Assembly (NCBI GenBank): GCA_004015825.1
Contig: SAYS01000010.1
Span: 1-64,000, forward strand
Direction of reading: 5' to 3'
Source: Halovenus amylolytica
GTDB lineage: Archaea > Halobacteriota > Halobacteria > Halobacteriales > Haloarculaceae
Length of the DNA: 64,000 bases
The notes below the pieces were generated by a model. It was not told where the DNA came from. It made no database searches and was given only the letters and a program-made list of their open reading frames with translations. Below, piece after piece: positions 43,120-52,648 of the stretch. The position numbers and the translations under genes were made by a program. Every line of letters begins with the position of its first letter. Position 1 is the stretch's first letter.

Positions 43120-44453
43120 ATGGAGGTACGTCGCACTGTCCCAGTCAAACTCGACGTGGCTGACAGCGACGCTGCTCTCCTCCACGAAACCATCTCCGAG
43201 TTTCTGTGGGCCGCCAACTACGTCGTCGACCACGCGTGGCAAGGCGATTACAAGATTACGAGTAAAGCCGAACTCCAACGCGAAACCTACGACGATGTAC
43301 GGGCTGAGACGAGGCTTCAAGCAAATCTCGTCCAGAACGCCCGCAACAAGGCTGCTGACGCCGTACAGAGCGTGGTTGCCCGCTGGAAGCAAGGTGACTA
43401 CGCGGGGAAGCCGCACTTCTCCGCGCCAACACTCGTCTACGACAAGCGGTGTGCGACGTTCAACGACGACCACGTGACGCTCTCAACCGTCGACGGACGC
43501 ATTACCGCTGAGTACGTTCTTCCGGACGAAAGCCGCGAGACGCCCTACTCGGAGTACCTGTTCAACGATGATTACGAAGTGACTGGTGGGGAACTCCACT
43601 ACCGCGACGGCGAGTTCTACCTTCACGTCCGCACAAAGGCGGAGATGGAGTCCGAGACTGCCGACGACGGCAACGACGGGCACAGAACAGTCCTCGGCGT
43701 TCACAAGAGTGAAGCTCTTGTGCAGCCCATCAGAAATCTCCGATTTCTGAGGACGTTGACCTCGGCATCGAGAACCTCGCCGTCACTTCGACAGGTACCT
43801 TCTGGAACGGATCGGAGTTGAACCACTGGCACCGCGAGTTCGAGAAGCGGCGCGGGTCGCTTCAACAACGTGGAACGCGAGCCGCTCACGAAACTATACG
43901 GTCGGTCGGACACACAGAGACAGGCCGCTACGACCACTTCTTACATACTGTCTCGAAGGAACTTGTCGCGGAAGCCGTCGATAACGGCTGCGACGTGATT
44001 GCGTTCGAGAACCTGACGGGGATTCGTGAACGGATGCCGAACGCCAAGAAATTCCACGCCTGGGCGTTCCGCCGTCTGTTCGAGTACGTCGAATACAAAG
44101 CCGAGGTGGTCGGCATCTCGGTCGAACAGGTAAGTCCTGCGTACACGAGCCAACGGTGTTCGAAGTGTGGGACGACGCTCCGCGAGAACCGCCAGACACA
44201 AGAGCGGTTCTGTTGCCAGAAGTGCGGCTACGAAGTGAACGCTGACTACAACGCGGCGAAAAATATCGGCCTGAAGCAGCTCCGCTCGGCGCAAACGTCG
44301 TCGAGCGGAGGCGCACCCGTAAACGTGCGCTTGAATCGCGGGACGTTGAACGTGAACGGCGAGTATTCGCCTGCCAGCGACGGCGGCCAGAACGGGAGTC
44401 CATGCGAAAGCCCCACCCTCAATGAAGCGAACGGTGAAGCTGTGAGCAAGTAG
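43120..44453 (+). pseudogene. tnpB: TnpB RNA-guided nuclease, broken by a 56-bp insertion
   Basis: The N-terminal part (residues 1-194, from 43120) has the usual HTH/bridge-helix layout and runs to HRTVLGV. The correct next residues, [16 protein letters not shown], continue only in another frame from 43758. The first RuvC Asp (DLG), the RuvC Glu (FENLTGIRE), the zinc ribbon ([10 protein letters not shown]...[10 protein letters not shown]) and the last RuvC Asp ([11 protein letters not shown]) are therefore all encoded but split. The first reading frame stops at 43821 and the downstream frame at 44453. As written it cannot give full-length TnpB without excision of the insertion. Confidence 0.8.
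43702..43757. repeat. 56-bp double-hairpin insertion inside tnpB
   Basis: The insertion separates GGCGTT from GACCTCGGC of the first RuvC motif. It contains CACAAGAG-TGAAG-CTCTTGTG (43702-43722) and CAGAAATC-TCC-GATTTCTG (43731-43749), two perfect 8-bp hairpins. Its length, 56, is not a multiple of three and causes the frameshift. A CGTT at both junctions leaves the exact cut ambiguous. It looks like a very small palindrome-ended element, similar in style to PATE-type elements (inference). Confidence 0.75.
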
Positions 44454-44463
44454 TAGGGTGGGG
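44411..44463 (+). ncRNA. Right-end hairpin of the TnpB element, possible omega-RNA 3' region
   Basis: A 9-bp perfect stem CCCCACCCT / AGGGTGGGG spans the end of tnpB. In TnpB elements the guide (omega) RNA is transcribed across the 3' end of the gene and ends at the right boundary, so its scaffold would lie here. The RNA itself is an inference. Confidence 0.35.
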
Positions 44464-44467
44464 TAGT

Positions 44468-44629
44468 TTACGCGAAGGCGTTGAGCAGGAGGACGAAGAC
44501 ACCGAGGAGCGTACTGAACGCAACGACTGTTTTCGGATCCAGACGCAGTCCTCGTGTTTCCTCGGCGTCGAAATACCGGACGAGACCGGCACTCGACATC
44601 AGCCCGCCGTCGCCGCTGTTCGAACTCAT
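44468..44629 (-). CDS. secG: Preprotein translocase subunit Sec61-beta (SecG)
   Basis: This 53-residue protein contains MSSAGLVRYFDAEETRGLRLDPKTVVAFSTLLGVFVLLLNAFA, the whole Sec61-beta pattern: short cytoplasmic N-terminus, conserved RYFDAE and DPKTV, then one C-terminal membrane helix. It is the small subunit of the SecYE-beta channel. The start was set at 44629 (MSSNSGDGG). It is 4 bases downstream of the TnpB element end, on the opposite strand. Confidence 0.92.
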   Translation of the reverse strand: MSSNSGDGGLMSSAGLVRYFDAEETRGLRLDPKTVVAFSTLLGVFVLLLNAFA

Positions 44630-44675
44630 GACTGTATCTCGATAGCCAGCGGTTGTAAACGTTTCGACCGCCGTT

Positions 44676-46313
44676 CTAGTTTCGGAGTGATTTTCGGCGG
44701 ATCTTCCCCGTCGATGTCGTCGGTAACTCCTCGACGAACTCGACGTATTCGGGGTACTCGTAGGCAGCGAGGTCGTCCCGAACCAGTTTGCGGATCTCCT
44801 CGCGCAGTTGTTCTGGATTCTCGGGCCAGGCGGTCGGCTGGACGAAGGCTTTGATCGCTTCGCCGTTCGTTTCGTCTGGTACGCCGACGACAGCCACTTG
44901 CTCGACTGCCGGATGGTCGAGAATCGCCGACTCGACTTCCATCGGCCCGACACGATACCCTCGTGTGAGAATAACGTCGTCGGACCGCGAGACGAACCAG
45001 AGGTAGCCCTCGTCGTCGCGCTCGACCAGATCGTCCGTCAGAAACCAGCCGTCGTCGGTCTGCTTTTCAGCGGTCTTTTCGGGCAGTCCGAGATACCGAT
45101 CGAAGAAGACCTGCCGGTCGTCCGGCCACACTGCGAGTTCCCCGGTCTCCCCGTTCGGCAGTGGCTCGTGGCTCTCGGGATCGACCACCCGACACTCGTA
45201 GCCCGGCAGTGGTTTGCCCATGCTCCCCGGGCGCGTCTCGAACCACTCCGAGTTTCCGACGACGAGATTCAGTTCGGTCTGGCCGTAGAACTCGTTTATC
45301 GAGACGTCGTCGAAAGACCCCTCGACCCAGTCGACGATTTCGGGTGTCATCGGCTCGCCAGCGGAGGCGAACACCTCGACCGAGAGATCGAACTGGTCGG
45401 CTGGATCGTCGACGCTCATCAACATTCGGAGCGCCGTCGGCGGCATGAACGCGTGTGTCACGTCGTGTCGTTCGAGACACGAAAAGGCTTCCTCGGCGTC
45501 GAAACTCCCCCGGGGCCAGCCGACCACCGGAGCGCCGTAGTGCCAGGCGGCAAACAGCGTCCCGCCGAGTGCAGCGCCCCAGGCCCAGTCTGCGGGTGTC
45601 CACAGGATCGCGTCATCCAGCCCGCGGTCGAAGTAGTTGTACGCCGCCGCGGCGCGGCCGAGCCAGAGCGCGTGGCTGTGGACGACACCCTTCGGCGGCC
45701 CGGTGCTCCCGCTCGTGTACATCACCGCCGACTCGGTCTCCGGCGTCGAATCGACCGGATCGAATCCCGGTTCGTGGGAATCGAGGAGTGAGTCGTAGGC
45801 GTGGGCGTCACCCTCCGCAGTGGAGCCGAGTTCGATCACGTGTTCGAGCGTCGGGCAGTCCTCGCGGATTTCGTCGATCGTCTCGCGCACGCTGGGGTCG
45901 ACGACGACCGCGACTGCGTCGCTGTCAGCGAGGCGGTACTGGAGTGCGTCCCGACCGAACAGTACTGTCAGCGGGACCGAGACCGCTCCGAGTTTCCAGT
46001 TCGCGAGGTGGGTGATCGGGTTCGCGGGTTTCTGGGAGACGACCACGCCGACGCGATCACCGCGGTCGACACCCAGCTCTGTGAGTGCCGCGGCCAGCCT
46101 GTCGGATCGGTCGTCGATGTCGCCAAAGGTTAGCTCCTCCGTGGGCTGATCCGTGCTTTCGTTTCCGCCTGTGTCGTATCGCAGCGCAACATCGGCGGGG
46201 TCGTGTTTCCGGCAGAGATCGGCGGCAGGGTTGTAGGTCGAGGGCAGCTCCCAGGTAAACTCCTCGCGGGCCTGTTCGTACGTCTCGTAGGCGTCCATCA
46301 CCTGCCAGCTCAT
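44676..46313 (-). CDS. AMP-forming acyl-CoA synthetase (ACSM-like)
   Basis: This is a 545-residue ANL-family enzyme. Its markers are MYTSGSTGPPKGVVHSH (P-loop), EFYGQTELNLVVG (A5), GWFLTDDLVERDDEGYLWF (A7), RSDDVILTRGYRVGPMEVES (A8) and a C-terminal STGKIRRKSLR with the catalytic Lys. The GYRVGPMEVES and TPADWAWGAALGG signatures are closest to medium-chain or acetyl-CoA synthetase-like members. It activates a short or medium organic acid to its CoA ester. It is in the same direction as secG but separated by 46 bases. Confidence 0.9.
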   Translation of the reverse strand: MSWQVMDAYETYEQAREEFTWELPSTYNPAADLCRKHDPADVALRYDTGGNESTDQPTEELTFGDIDDRSDRLAAALTELGVDRGDRVGVVVSQKPANPITHLANWKLGAVSVPLTVLFGRDALQYRLADSDAVAVVVDPSVRETIDEIREDCPTLEHVIELGSTAEGDAHAYDSLLDSHEPGFDPVDSTPETESAVMYTSGSTGPPKGVVHSHALWLGRAAAAYNYFDRGLDDAILWTPADWAWGAALGGTLFAAWHYGAPVVGWPRGSFDAEEAFSCLERHDVTHAFMPPTALRMLMSVDDPADQFDLSVEVFASAGEPMTPEIVDWVEGSFDDVSINEFYGQTELNLVVGNSEWFETRPGSMGKPLPGYECRVVDPESHEPLPNGETGELAVWPDDRQVFFDRYLGLPEKTAEKQTDDGWFLTDDLVERDDEGYLWFVSRSDDVILTRGYRVGPMEVESAILDHPAVEQVAVVGVPDETNGEAIKAFVQPTAWPENPEQLREEIRKLVRDDLAAYEYPEYVEFVEELPTTSTGKIRRKSLRN

Positions 46314-46506
46314 ACTTCATCTGTGTTCAGCGACCGGATAGACGCTTTGATACTGCTGTGATAGATGAGGGGGATGGGTTGTTGGTTCTTCGTAGAATAA
46401 TTCGATCCCGGAATCATGGTCCCAGGGCGTGTTCGGCACCATAGCCTCGCGAAGAGTTTTGTTCACAGTACTGACTACCCTGTACCCAGAAAACAAACCA
46501 ACCTGC

Positions 46507-48768
46507 TCAGTCCTCTCCATCATCGGCAAGCGGGAGCGAAACGAAGACAGTCGTTCCATCGGTAACCTCGAAGGAGAGATCACCGCCGGAGGCTTCGACA
46601 GTCCAGTGGGCGAGCCACAGTCCGAGTCCGTTCGCGTGCTGGAGGTTCGTCTCCTCGCCGCGCTCGATACTCTTCCGTTCGTTACTGGGCAGCCCAGGTC
46701 CATCGTCCCGGATTGTCAGTACTGCAACGTCGTCTCGTACTTCGAGGTCCAGGTCGATCTCTGGAGCCTCGCCCGTATGTTTGCAGGCGTTTTCCAGCAG
46801 TTCCCACAGTGCGTCTTCGAGGACACTGGCTGCCTCGACAGTGGCCGTTCCGGAGATCGAATCGATCGTTGCGTCTGGGTACTTCTCGGCGGCGCGTTCT
46901 TCGAGGGAGGTGACGACCGATCCGAGATCGTACTCGTAGATCGAGAAATTCTCGAAGGCGCGCTCGATGCGTCGTGCCGTGCGTGCGGTATCGAGCAACT
47001 CGTCTGTGGTCCGCCGGGCGATAGACACTGCCCGCTCGTCGGCAATCGAGTCGTTGGTAACCTCTTCGAGGACTGCATCGATCACCTGCAGATCGTTCCG
47101 AAGGTTGTGTCGCAACACCCGATTGAAGATTTCGAGGCGTTGCTTCCGGCGCTTGCGTTCGGTGACATCCCGGACGTTCACCAGCGCTGCCGGCTCACCG
47201 TCGTGGTCGATCTGGGAGACCGCAATCTCGACTGTGCGGTGTTCTCCCTGGCTGTTCTCGATGCCGAGCTGGTACTGCTGGGGCGGGGATTCGCCGGTCA
47301 TCCGCTGGTCGTAGCGCTCCCGGGCTACCTCCGAGTCCTCGGCCGTCACCACTTCTTCGAATGCCATTCCGAGCAGTTCCTCGCGGTCGTAGCCGGTAAT
47401 GTCGAGCAGCCGGTCGTTCACGAAGACGTACTCGCCGTCCTGGACGACGCCGACACCGTCGTTGCTCTGTTCGACGAGTGTGGAGTATCGCTCCCGCTCG
47501 GCTTCCAGCTCGGTGATGAACCGTTCGAGATCCTTCCGCATCGTCGCCATCGAGGCACCCACGGTACCCGGGATCTCCTCGTCGAGGACGTCGGCGTCGA
47601 AGTTCTGTTGCGATAGTGCCTCTGACTGCTCGGCGATCGTCTCGACGTACTCCTGAGTGTTGCCGAAACTCTGCTGGAGTCGTCCAACCTCGTCGATCCG
47701 GTCGGTGTCGTCGATCTCGACGCTCAGATCCCCCTCTGCGATCGTGTCCGCCTGCCGGGAGAGCCGTTTGATCGCCCGGATCGGCCCGTACTGGATGAGC
47801 ACGCCGATCAGCAGAAAGCCAAACACCATCGTTCCGAGCAGGAGCGCGAGATCACGCTGTACCTGTGTCGTCACCGCCAGCGCGTTCGACCGTGGGGCCT
47901 CCTTGACGACCACCCAGTCGGTCTCCGCGGCAGGGACGCTGTGATACCCCCTGACCTCGTTGTCGTCCAGCTCCGAGCCGCTGATGATCGAGAAGGGGTT
48001 GTCCCGTTCGAGAATCCGCCGTCCGACCTCGGTGCTCTCCCTGTTGCCCTTGTACCGCCGGAACTCGTCGGGATTCGTCGAGTCGAAGACGACGAAGGCA
48101 CTCACGCCACCCAGTACGACCGTCTCGGTTCCGTCGACGATACTCGTAAACTCCTGGGCGCGGGTGCTGGTCCGGTACTCGCCGATCAGGACGTGCTCGC
48201 CGTCGTGCGTCGGCGACGCGATGGCGACGGACTGTTCGTCGCCGTCGAAGTAGACCCACGAGAGAATGACGTCGTTTCGCCCCTCGAAAAAGTACTGTCT
48301 GTCGTCGCCGTCGAGGTCCTCGCCCCAGTTGATACTGGTTTCGGCAAGCTCGCCGCCTTCGAGTTCCTGCTGTGTACTCGCGACGATTTCTTCTGTCGTG
48401 CCGTTCGTGGGCGGGTCCGATGGGCGCTTTGCGACGTGCAGTGCTGCTAATTCGGCTGGCATCTCGTCGAGTTCAATGCGGAGGGTGTTCCGTGTCTCTG
48501 TCGCGTTTCCGGGCTCGATCCCCTGGCTGGAGGAGAGGATCCGGATCGCCTCCTGTTCGCCCTCGATCCACTCCGCGAGTGCGTCGGCTTCGAGTTCGGC
48601 AGTCGCTTCGACGGATCCCAGCTGCTCGTCTGCGACCCTGTCAGAGAGCTGAAACGCCGTCACTGCGCCGATGCTGACGATGGTCGCGACGATAAGGACG
48701 GAGATTCCAAAAAGCTTGAGCGCATACCTCGACCGGAGTCGGTCGGGAAGATACTGGTCGAGGCTCAT
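46507..48768 (-). CDS. Sensor histidine kinase with extracellular sensor, HAMP and PAS
   Basis: This is a 753-residue protein. Topology: TM at residues about 15-40, an extracellular domain to about 290, a second TM (DLALLLGTMVFGFLLIGVLIQYGP), HAMP, a PAS domain (LVEQSNDGVGVVQDGEYVFVNDRLLDITGYDREELLGM), HisKA with RVLRHNLRNDLQ (phospho-acceptor His) and HATPase (ELLENACKHTGE, IRDDGPGLPSNE, ANGLGLWLAHW). The start at 48768 gives MSLDQYLPDRLRSRYALKLFG. No receiver protein is adjacent. The stimulus is unknown, and the extracellular part resembles cache-type sensors by length. Confidence 0.9.
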   Translation of the reverse strand: MSLDQYLPDRLRSRYALKLFGISVLIVATIVSIGAVTAFQLSDRVADEQLGSVEATAELEADALAEWIEGEQEAIRILSSSQGIEPGNATETRNTLRIELDEMPAELAALHVAKRPSDPPTNGTTEEIVASTQQELEGGELAETSINWGEDLDGDDRQYFFEGRNDVILSWVYFDGDEQSVAIASPTHDGEHVLIGEYRTSTRAQEFTSIVDGTETVVLGGVSAFVVFDSTNPDEFRRYKGNRESTEVGRRILERDNPFSIISGSELDDNEVRGYHSVPAAETDWVVVKEAPRSNALAVTTQVQRDLALLLGTMVFGFLLIGVLIQYGPIRAIKRLSRQADTIAEGDLSVEIDDTDRIDEVGRLQQSFGNTQEYVETIAEQSEALSQQNFDADVLDEEIPGTVGASMATMRKDLERFITELEAERERYSTLVEQSNDGVGVVQDGEYVFVNDRLLDITGYDREELLGMAFEEVVTAEDSEVARERYDQRMTGESPPQQYQLGIENSQGEHRTVEIAVSQIDHDGEPAALVNVRDVTERKRRKQRLEIFNRVLRHNLRNDLQVIDAVLEEVTNDSIADERAVSIARRTTDELLDTARTARRIERAFENFSIYEYDLGSVVTSLEERAAEKYPDATIDSISGTATVEAASVLEDALWELLENACKHTGEAPEIDLDLEVRDDVAVLTIRDDGPGLPSNERKSIERGEETNLQHANGLGLWLAHWTVEASGGDLSFEVTDGTTVFVSLPLADDGED

Positions 48769-48939
48769 ACCCCGACGATCGCCCTCACCGACTGCATTTT
48801 CCCAGCTCCGATACGGCCCCGGACCACGATCATATCCCAATTATTTCGATCAACGGAATAACGCTTTCCCTCGTCGTAGCTGGCCGCACAACGAATTCTC
48901 GCCCCGCTGATTTAGTAGCCGAGCGCCCAACAACGCGGT

Positions 48940-50064
48940 ATGGAACTGACCGAAGAACAGCAGCTCATCCGGGAGACGATCCGTGAGTTCGTGGCCGAGG
49001 AGGTCACAGATCGAGCGCCTGCTGCCGATCAGAACCAGTCCTTCCCGGAGGATATCTGGGACGACCTCGCGGAACTAGGCGTTGCCGGGCTGACGATCCC
49101 GGAAGCGTACGGGGGGTTCGACGCCGACCAGCTCACCTACAGCCTCATCAACGAGGAACTCGCTCGCGGGGATCTCTCCCTGGCGACGGCGCTTTCCGTT
49201 CACTGTCTCGCGACCAGCTGTATCCGGGAGTTCGGCTCGGAGGCCCACAGAGAGCAGTGGCTCCCGAAGATGAACGAGGGACGCCCGGTCGGTGCCTTCG
49301 CGCTCTCCGAACCCGACGCCGGCTCGAACCCCAGAGAGATGAGTACCGAAGCCAGCGAAGACGGCGACGAGTACGTCATCAACGGCACGAAGCAGTGGAT
49401 CACCAACGGGGAACGCTCCGGTGTCGTCGTCCTGTTTGCGAAAACTGACAGGGACGATTCCGATTCGATCACGCAGTTTCTGGTCCCGAAAGAGACCGAT
49501 GGCGTCAGCGTGGGCAAAAAAGAGGACAAACTCGGCCTGCGAGCCAGTGATACGACGACGCTGGTGTTCGACGATGCCCGGATTCCTGCGGAGAACCGGC
49601 TGACACCCGTCGGTGAGGGGCTGAAAGCAGCGCTCTCGACGCTGACGAACGGCCGGACCGCGATCGCGAGTCAGGCCGTCGGTCTCGCCACGGCAGCCTT
49701 CGAGGAGGCCGTCGAGTACGCGAACGACCGCGAGCAGTTCGGCCAGCCGATAATCGAACACCAGGCTGTCGCCCACAAACTCGCCGAGATGCAGACACAG
49801 GTGCAGGCTGCCCGGCTACTCACCCGCGACGCCGCCCGGAAAAACGAGGGTGACGTCGATCCGGTGGCAGCGTCGATGGCGAAATATTTCGCGAGCGAGG
49901 CGGCCGTCGACGTGGCAGGCGAGGCGGTCCAGATCCACGGTGGCTACGGCTACACGAAAGAGTTCGACGTCGAACGGTATTTCCGGGATGCGAAGGTGAC
50001 GACCATCTACGAGGGGACGACGGAGATCCAGAAAGAACTGATTAGCCGCCATCTAAAACAGTAA
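48940..50064 (+). CDS. Acyl-CoA dehydrogenase
   Basis: This 374-residue FAD enzyme oxidises acyl-CoA to the 2,3-enoyl-CoA in beta-oxidation or branched-chain breakdown. Motifs: GAFALSEPDAGSNPREMST, KQWITNGERSGVVVLFAK (FAD/acyl-CoA binding) and the C-terminal QIHGGYGYTKEFDVERYFRDAKVTTIYEGTTEIQKELISR, with the catalytic Glu of the YEGT motif. The length is usual for the family. Electrons would go to ETF, which is not encoded in the window. The gene begins about 170 bases from the divergent histidine kinase. Confidence 0.95.
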   Translation: MELTEEQQLIRETIREFVAEEVTDRAPAADQNQSFPEDIWDDLAELGVAGLTIPEAYGGFDADQLTYSLINEELARGDLSLATALSVHCLATSCIREFGSEAHREQWLPKMNEGRPVGAFALSEPDAGSNPREMSTEASEDGDEYVINGTKQWITNGERSGVVVLFAKTDRDDSDSITQFLVPKETDGVSVGKKEDKLGLRASDTTTLVFDDARIPAENRLTPVGEGLKAALSTLTNGRTAIASQAVGLATAAFEEAVEYANDREQFGQPIIEHQAVAHKLAEMQTQVQAARLLTRDAARKNEGDVDPVAASMAKYFASEAAVDVAGEAVQIHGGYGYTKEFDVERYFRDAKVTTIYEGTTEIQKELISRHLKQ

Positions 50065-50091
50065 CTGGCTAGCGAGACTCCGCGCGCTGCG

Positions 50092-51507
50092 TCATTCTTC
50101 GACGACCGAGACGCCAGTAATATCGAACTGTGCGCCACTGTCGGCCGTGTTCTGTACCTGGATCTCCCAGTCGTGTGCACCGACGACCTCCCTGACGATG
50201 GCGAGGCCGAGTCCGGTCCCCTCCGGTCTCGTCGTGAACCCGTCGTCGAAGATCTCCGCTGTGTGTTCTTTCGGGATCCCTGCACCGTCGTCCGAAATAC
50301 GGAAGCCGACCGACTCCTCGTCACTTCCGAGGCGTTCGATCGTAACAGTCACCTCCTCGCCACCGTGCTGGATCGCGTTCCGGAAGAGATTCTCCAGTAA
50401 CTGGACGAGGCGACTTCTGTGGGCCTCGATCACCTGTCCAGTTTCGACGGACAGCGTCGCGGACTCGGTCGCGACGGTGTTCCAGGCGTCCTCGGCCACC
50501 GCCGACAGTGACACCGGTTCGGTCTCGAACCCATCGCCTCGTTGTCGTGTGAGTGTCAGGACATCCTGGATGATCCGTTCCATCCGCTTGACCGATTCGT
50601 AGATGTCGTCGAGATGCGCCTCGGTTTCCGGATCCACATCGGCGACTTCGGGGAGCATCTCAGCGCGTCCGAGCGCGACATCCATCGGATTGCGGAGGTC
50701 GTGACTGACGACGCTGGCGAACTTCGAGAGGCGGCGTTCGCGCTGTTTGAGCCGGCTGATATCGTGCAAGACCGCGACGACTGCCTGTGGGTCCTCGGCT
50801 CCGGTCGGGATGGTTGTGATCCGACACTCTGTGGGGACGGTACTGCCGTCTTTGGTCTGGATGCCCACCTCGACGGTCGTGACGGAATCCTCCGCTTGCC
50901 GGGATACGTCCGTGATCGCCTGCTGAACAGCGTCGACGTCCTCGTCGTCGAAGATCAGTTCGAGTGTCTCTTCGAGTGCGGTCTCTGTCTCGTAGCCGGT
51001 CGTGGTTTCGAAGGAGTCGTTGACATAACAGAACCGGCCGTCCCGGTCCAGGGTACAGACTGGGTCGCTCACTGCCTGGACAATCGTCTCGTACCGTTCG
51101 AGTTCGTTCGCTCTGTTCTTGTCGGCTGTCACGTCGCTGGCAGCACCCACCAGTCCCGCGTACCTCCCGGCCGCTGTTTCTCTGACGGCGAGTTCGACGG
51201 CGACGGTCAGTCCTGTCCCGTCGCTCCGTTCGAGGACGAGTTCCCGTCGTAATCCGTCTTTGTCTCCGGTTCCAAACGCTCTGACCTGCTCTTCGACTGC
51301 CTCGAAGTGTTCCTCGGGAAATATTACCGTCGCGTTCGTACCCAGCAACTGCTCCCGTTCGTATCCCAGTAGATCGGCAAACGAACTGTTCACAAAGGAT
51401 AGCTGGCCGCTCGCGTCGATCACAAATAGCCCGTCTTCGGTGCGTTCGACGAGATTCGCCAGTAGTTCGGGATCGTCCGGGCCAGCGGTACTCTCGTCGT
51501 CACTCAT
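50092..51507 (-). CDS. Cytosolic PAS-PAS sensor histidine kinase
   Basis: This is a 471-residue protein with two PAS domains: LVERTEDGLFVIDASGQLSFVNSSFADLLGYEREQLLG (residues about 15-60) and ETIVQAVSDPVCTLDRDGRFCYVNDSFETTTGYE (about 140-175). HisKA follows with SVVSHDLRNPMDVAL (acceptor His near residue 268). HATPase has NLFRNAIQHGGEEV, ISDDGAGIPKEH and GTGLGLAIVREVVGAH. There is no membrane helix, so it senses a cytoplasmic signal, redox or oxygen being common for PAS (inference). It is convergent with the acyl-CoA dehydrogenase, 27 bases apart. Confidence 0.9.
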   Translation of the reverse strand: MSDDESTAGPDDPELLANLVERTEDGLFVIDASGQLSFVNSSFADLLGYEREQLLGTNATVIFPEEHFEAVEEQVRAFGTGDKDGLRRELVLERSDGTGLTVAVELAVRETAAGRYAGLVGAASDVTADKNRANELERYETIVQAVSDPVCTLDRDGRFCYVNDSFETTTGYETETALEETLELIFDDEDVDAVQQAITDVSRQAEDSVTTVEVGIQTKDGSTVPTECRITTIPTGAEDPQAVVAVLHDISRLKQRERRLSKFASVVSHDLRNPMDVALGRAEMLPEVADVDPETEAHLDDIYESVKRMERIIQDVLTLTRQRGDGFETEPVSLSAVAEDAWNTVATESATLSVETGQVIEAHRSRLVQLLENLFRNAIQHGGEEVTVTIERLGSDEESVGFRISDDGAGIPKEHTAEIFDDGFTTRPEGTGLGLAIVREVVGAHDWEIQVQNTADSGAQFDITGVSVVEE

Positions 51508-51661
51508 CGTTTCCCAGCCGTTCCCCGTCCTGTCTCGGTCCACTGGCCGAATCCGTCACAGCTACTACATATCCATCCAGCATACTCTCAATTACTACTG
51601 ATAGCTGGCAGCCGACATAGATATACTTGCGTGTGACATATCGGATTGCCGGAACCACAAC

Positions 51662-52492
51662 TCACAGCGAGACCCGATCGCCGATCTCGATGATCGACAG
51701 CTCTTCGGGGTACGGGAAGCTGTTGGCGTGGCGGTGGAGCACCGTCGGATCGGCGGTCATCCCCTTCCACATATCCCAGTGTGTCGGGAGCACGCGCTCG
51801 GCTTCGAGTTCGTTCGCAGCCTCGACCAGCATGTTCTCGTCGCTGTACCAGGTCGTCCGCTGCGGTTCGCCCGTCTCTTTGTCGGGAATCATTCCGGTCG
51901 ATCCGAACGCCAGCACTGCGAGATCGACATCGTAGCGTTCGCCGATGGGTTCGAACTGTCCGGGTCTGGCGTCGCCACCGTGGACGAAGGTTCCGGCGTC
52001 GTGTTCGATGACGAACGCGACGGGATGCGCTGCATCGGGATCGTTTGCCGGTTCGGCCGTGATGGTGAGATCCCCGATCTCGATCGTGTCCCCGTCGTCG
52101 ATCTCGGAGAGCTGGTCGGCAGACACCTCCCAGTTGCCGGTCCAGTCTTCGTCTTCGGTGACTTCGAGTCCAGCGTCGGTGGTGTAGTACTGGGCGCCCG
52201 TATTCGCGAGAATCGGGGCCTGACTCGGCCCGTGGACGTGATCTGTGTGTTCGTGTGTTCCGAGCACTGCGTCGGCTTCCTGCACGTCCTCGGGGTCGAA
52301 CGGAACGGGGATCATCCGGAGTGTCCGTGGTGGATCGCCGAGGCCGAGATACGGATCGATGAAGACGGTCGTGCCGTCCGAACTTTTGAGTGCGAAGCCG
52401 TTACAGCCGAAATACCAGAGGTCGACGCCGTCGGGGTCGGCCGCTGCGATCTCCTTCGGGAGCCAGTCGCCCCAGTCGCTGTGGATGGTCAT
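51662..52492 (-). CDS. Metallo-beta-lactamase fold hydrolase, UlaG-like
   Basis: This 276-residue protein begins MTIHSDWGDWLPKEIAAADPDGVDLWYFGCNGFALKSSDGTTVFIDPYLG. Its metal site is GTHEHTDHVHGPSQAP (residues about 90-105), the HxHxDH motif, with the later His in GTFVHGGDARPGQF and LPTHWDMWKGM. This layout is typical of UlaG (L-ascorbate-6-phosphate lactonase)-like enzymes, although the substrate is unassigned. The length is family-like. The start at 52492 was chosen over a long upstream extension with poor coding character. The 155-base gap to the K+ channel stop contains nothing obvious. Confidence 0.85.
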   Translation of the reverse strand: MTIHSDWGDWLPKEIAAADPDGVDLWYFGCNGFALKSSDGTTVFIDPYLGLGDPPRTLRMIPVPFDPEDVQEADAVLGTHEHTDHVHGPSQAPILANTGAQYYTTDAGLEVTEDEDWTGNWEVSADQLSEIDDGDTIEIGDLTITAEPANDPDAAHPVAFVIEHDAGTFVHGGDARPGQFEPIGERYDVDLAVLAFGSTGMIPDKETGEPQRTTWYSDENMLVEAANELEAERVLPTHWDMWKGMTADPTVLHRHANSFPYPEELSIIEIGDRVSL

Positions 52493-52648
52493 ACTGTAGC
52501 ATCTGATGGACGAGGAGTAAGCGTTTCGCCTTCGAGAATTAGTGGTAGATCGTTGAACGAGATAACGAACTGGAGTCAAACAAAACAAAGAACGCTCCAG
52601 TACACGCTGGAGTTTGTCCCGTTGGAAACCCTCAGCAGTTGACGAGTT

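Larger units (their letters stand above)
43042..44463 (+). mobile_element. IS200/IS605-type (TnpB-only) element
   Basis: A left hairpin CCAACCA-(7)-TGGTTGG (43042-43062) precedes tnpB by about 58 bases. The right end carries a hairpin CCCCACCCT (44411-44419) and AGGGTGGGG (44455-44463) that overlaps the tnpB stop. No TnpA-type transposase is present, so it would rely on one in trans. The exact ends cannot be fixed from sequence alone. Confidence 0.6.

Noticed and set aside
46429..47616. 395-codon plus-strand ORF opposite the histidine kinase
   Set aside because: It is a mirror of the kinase coding frame with no domain and no plausible start signals.
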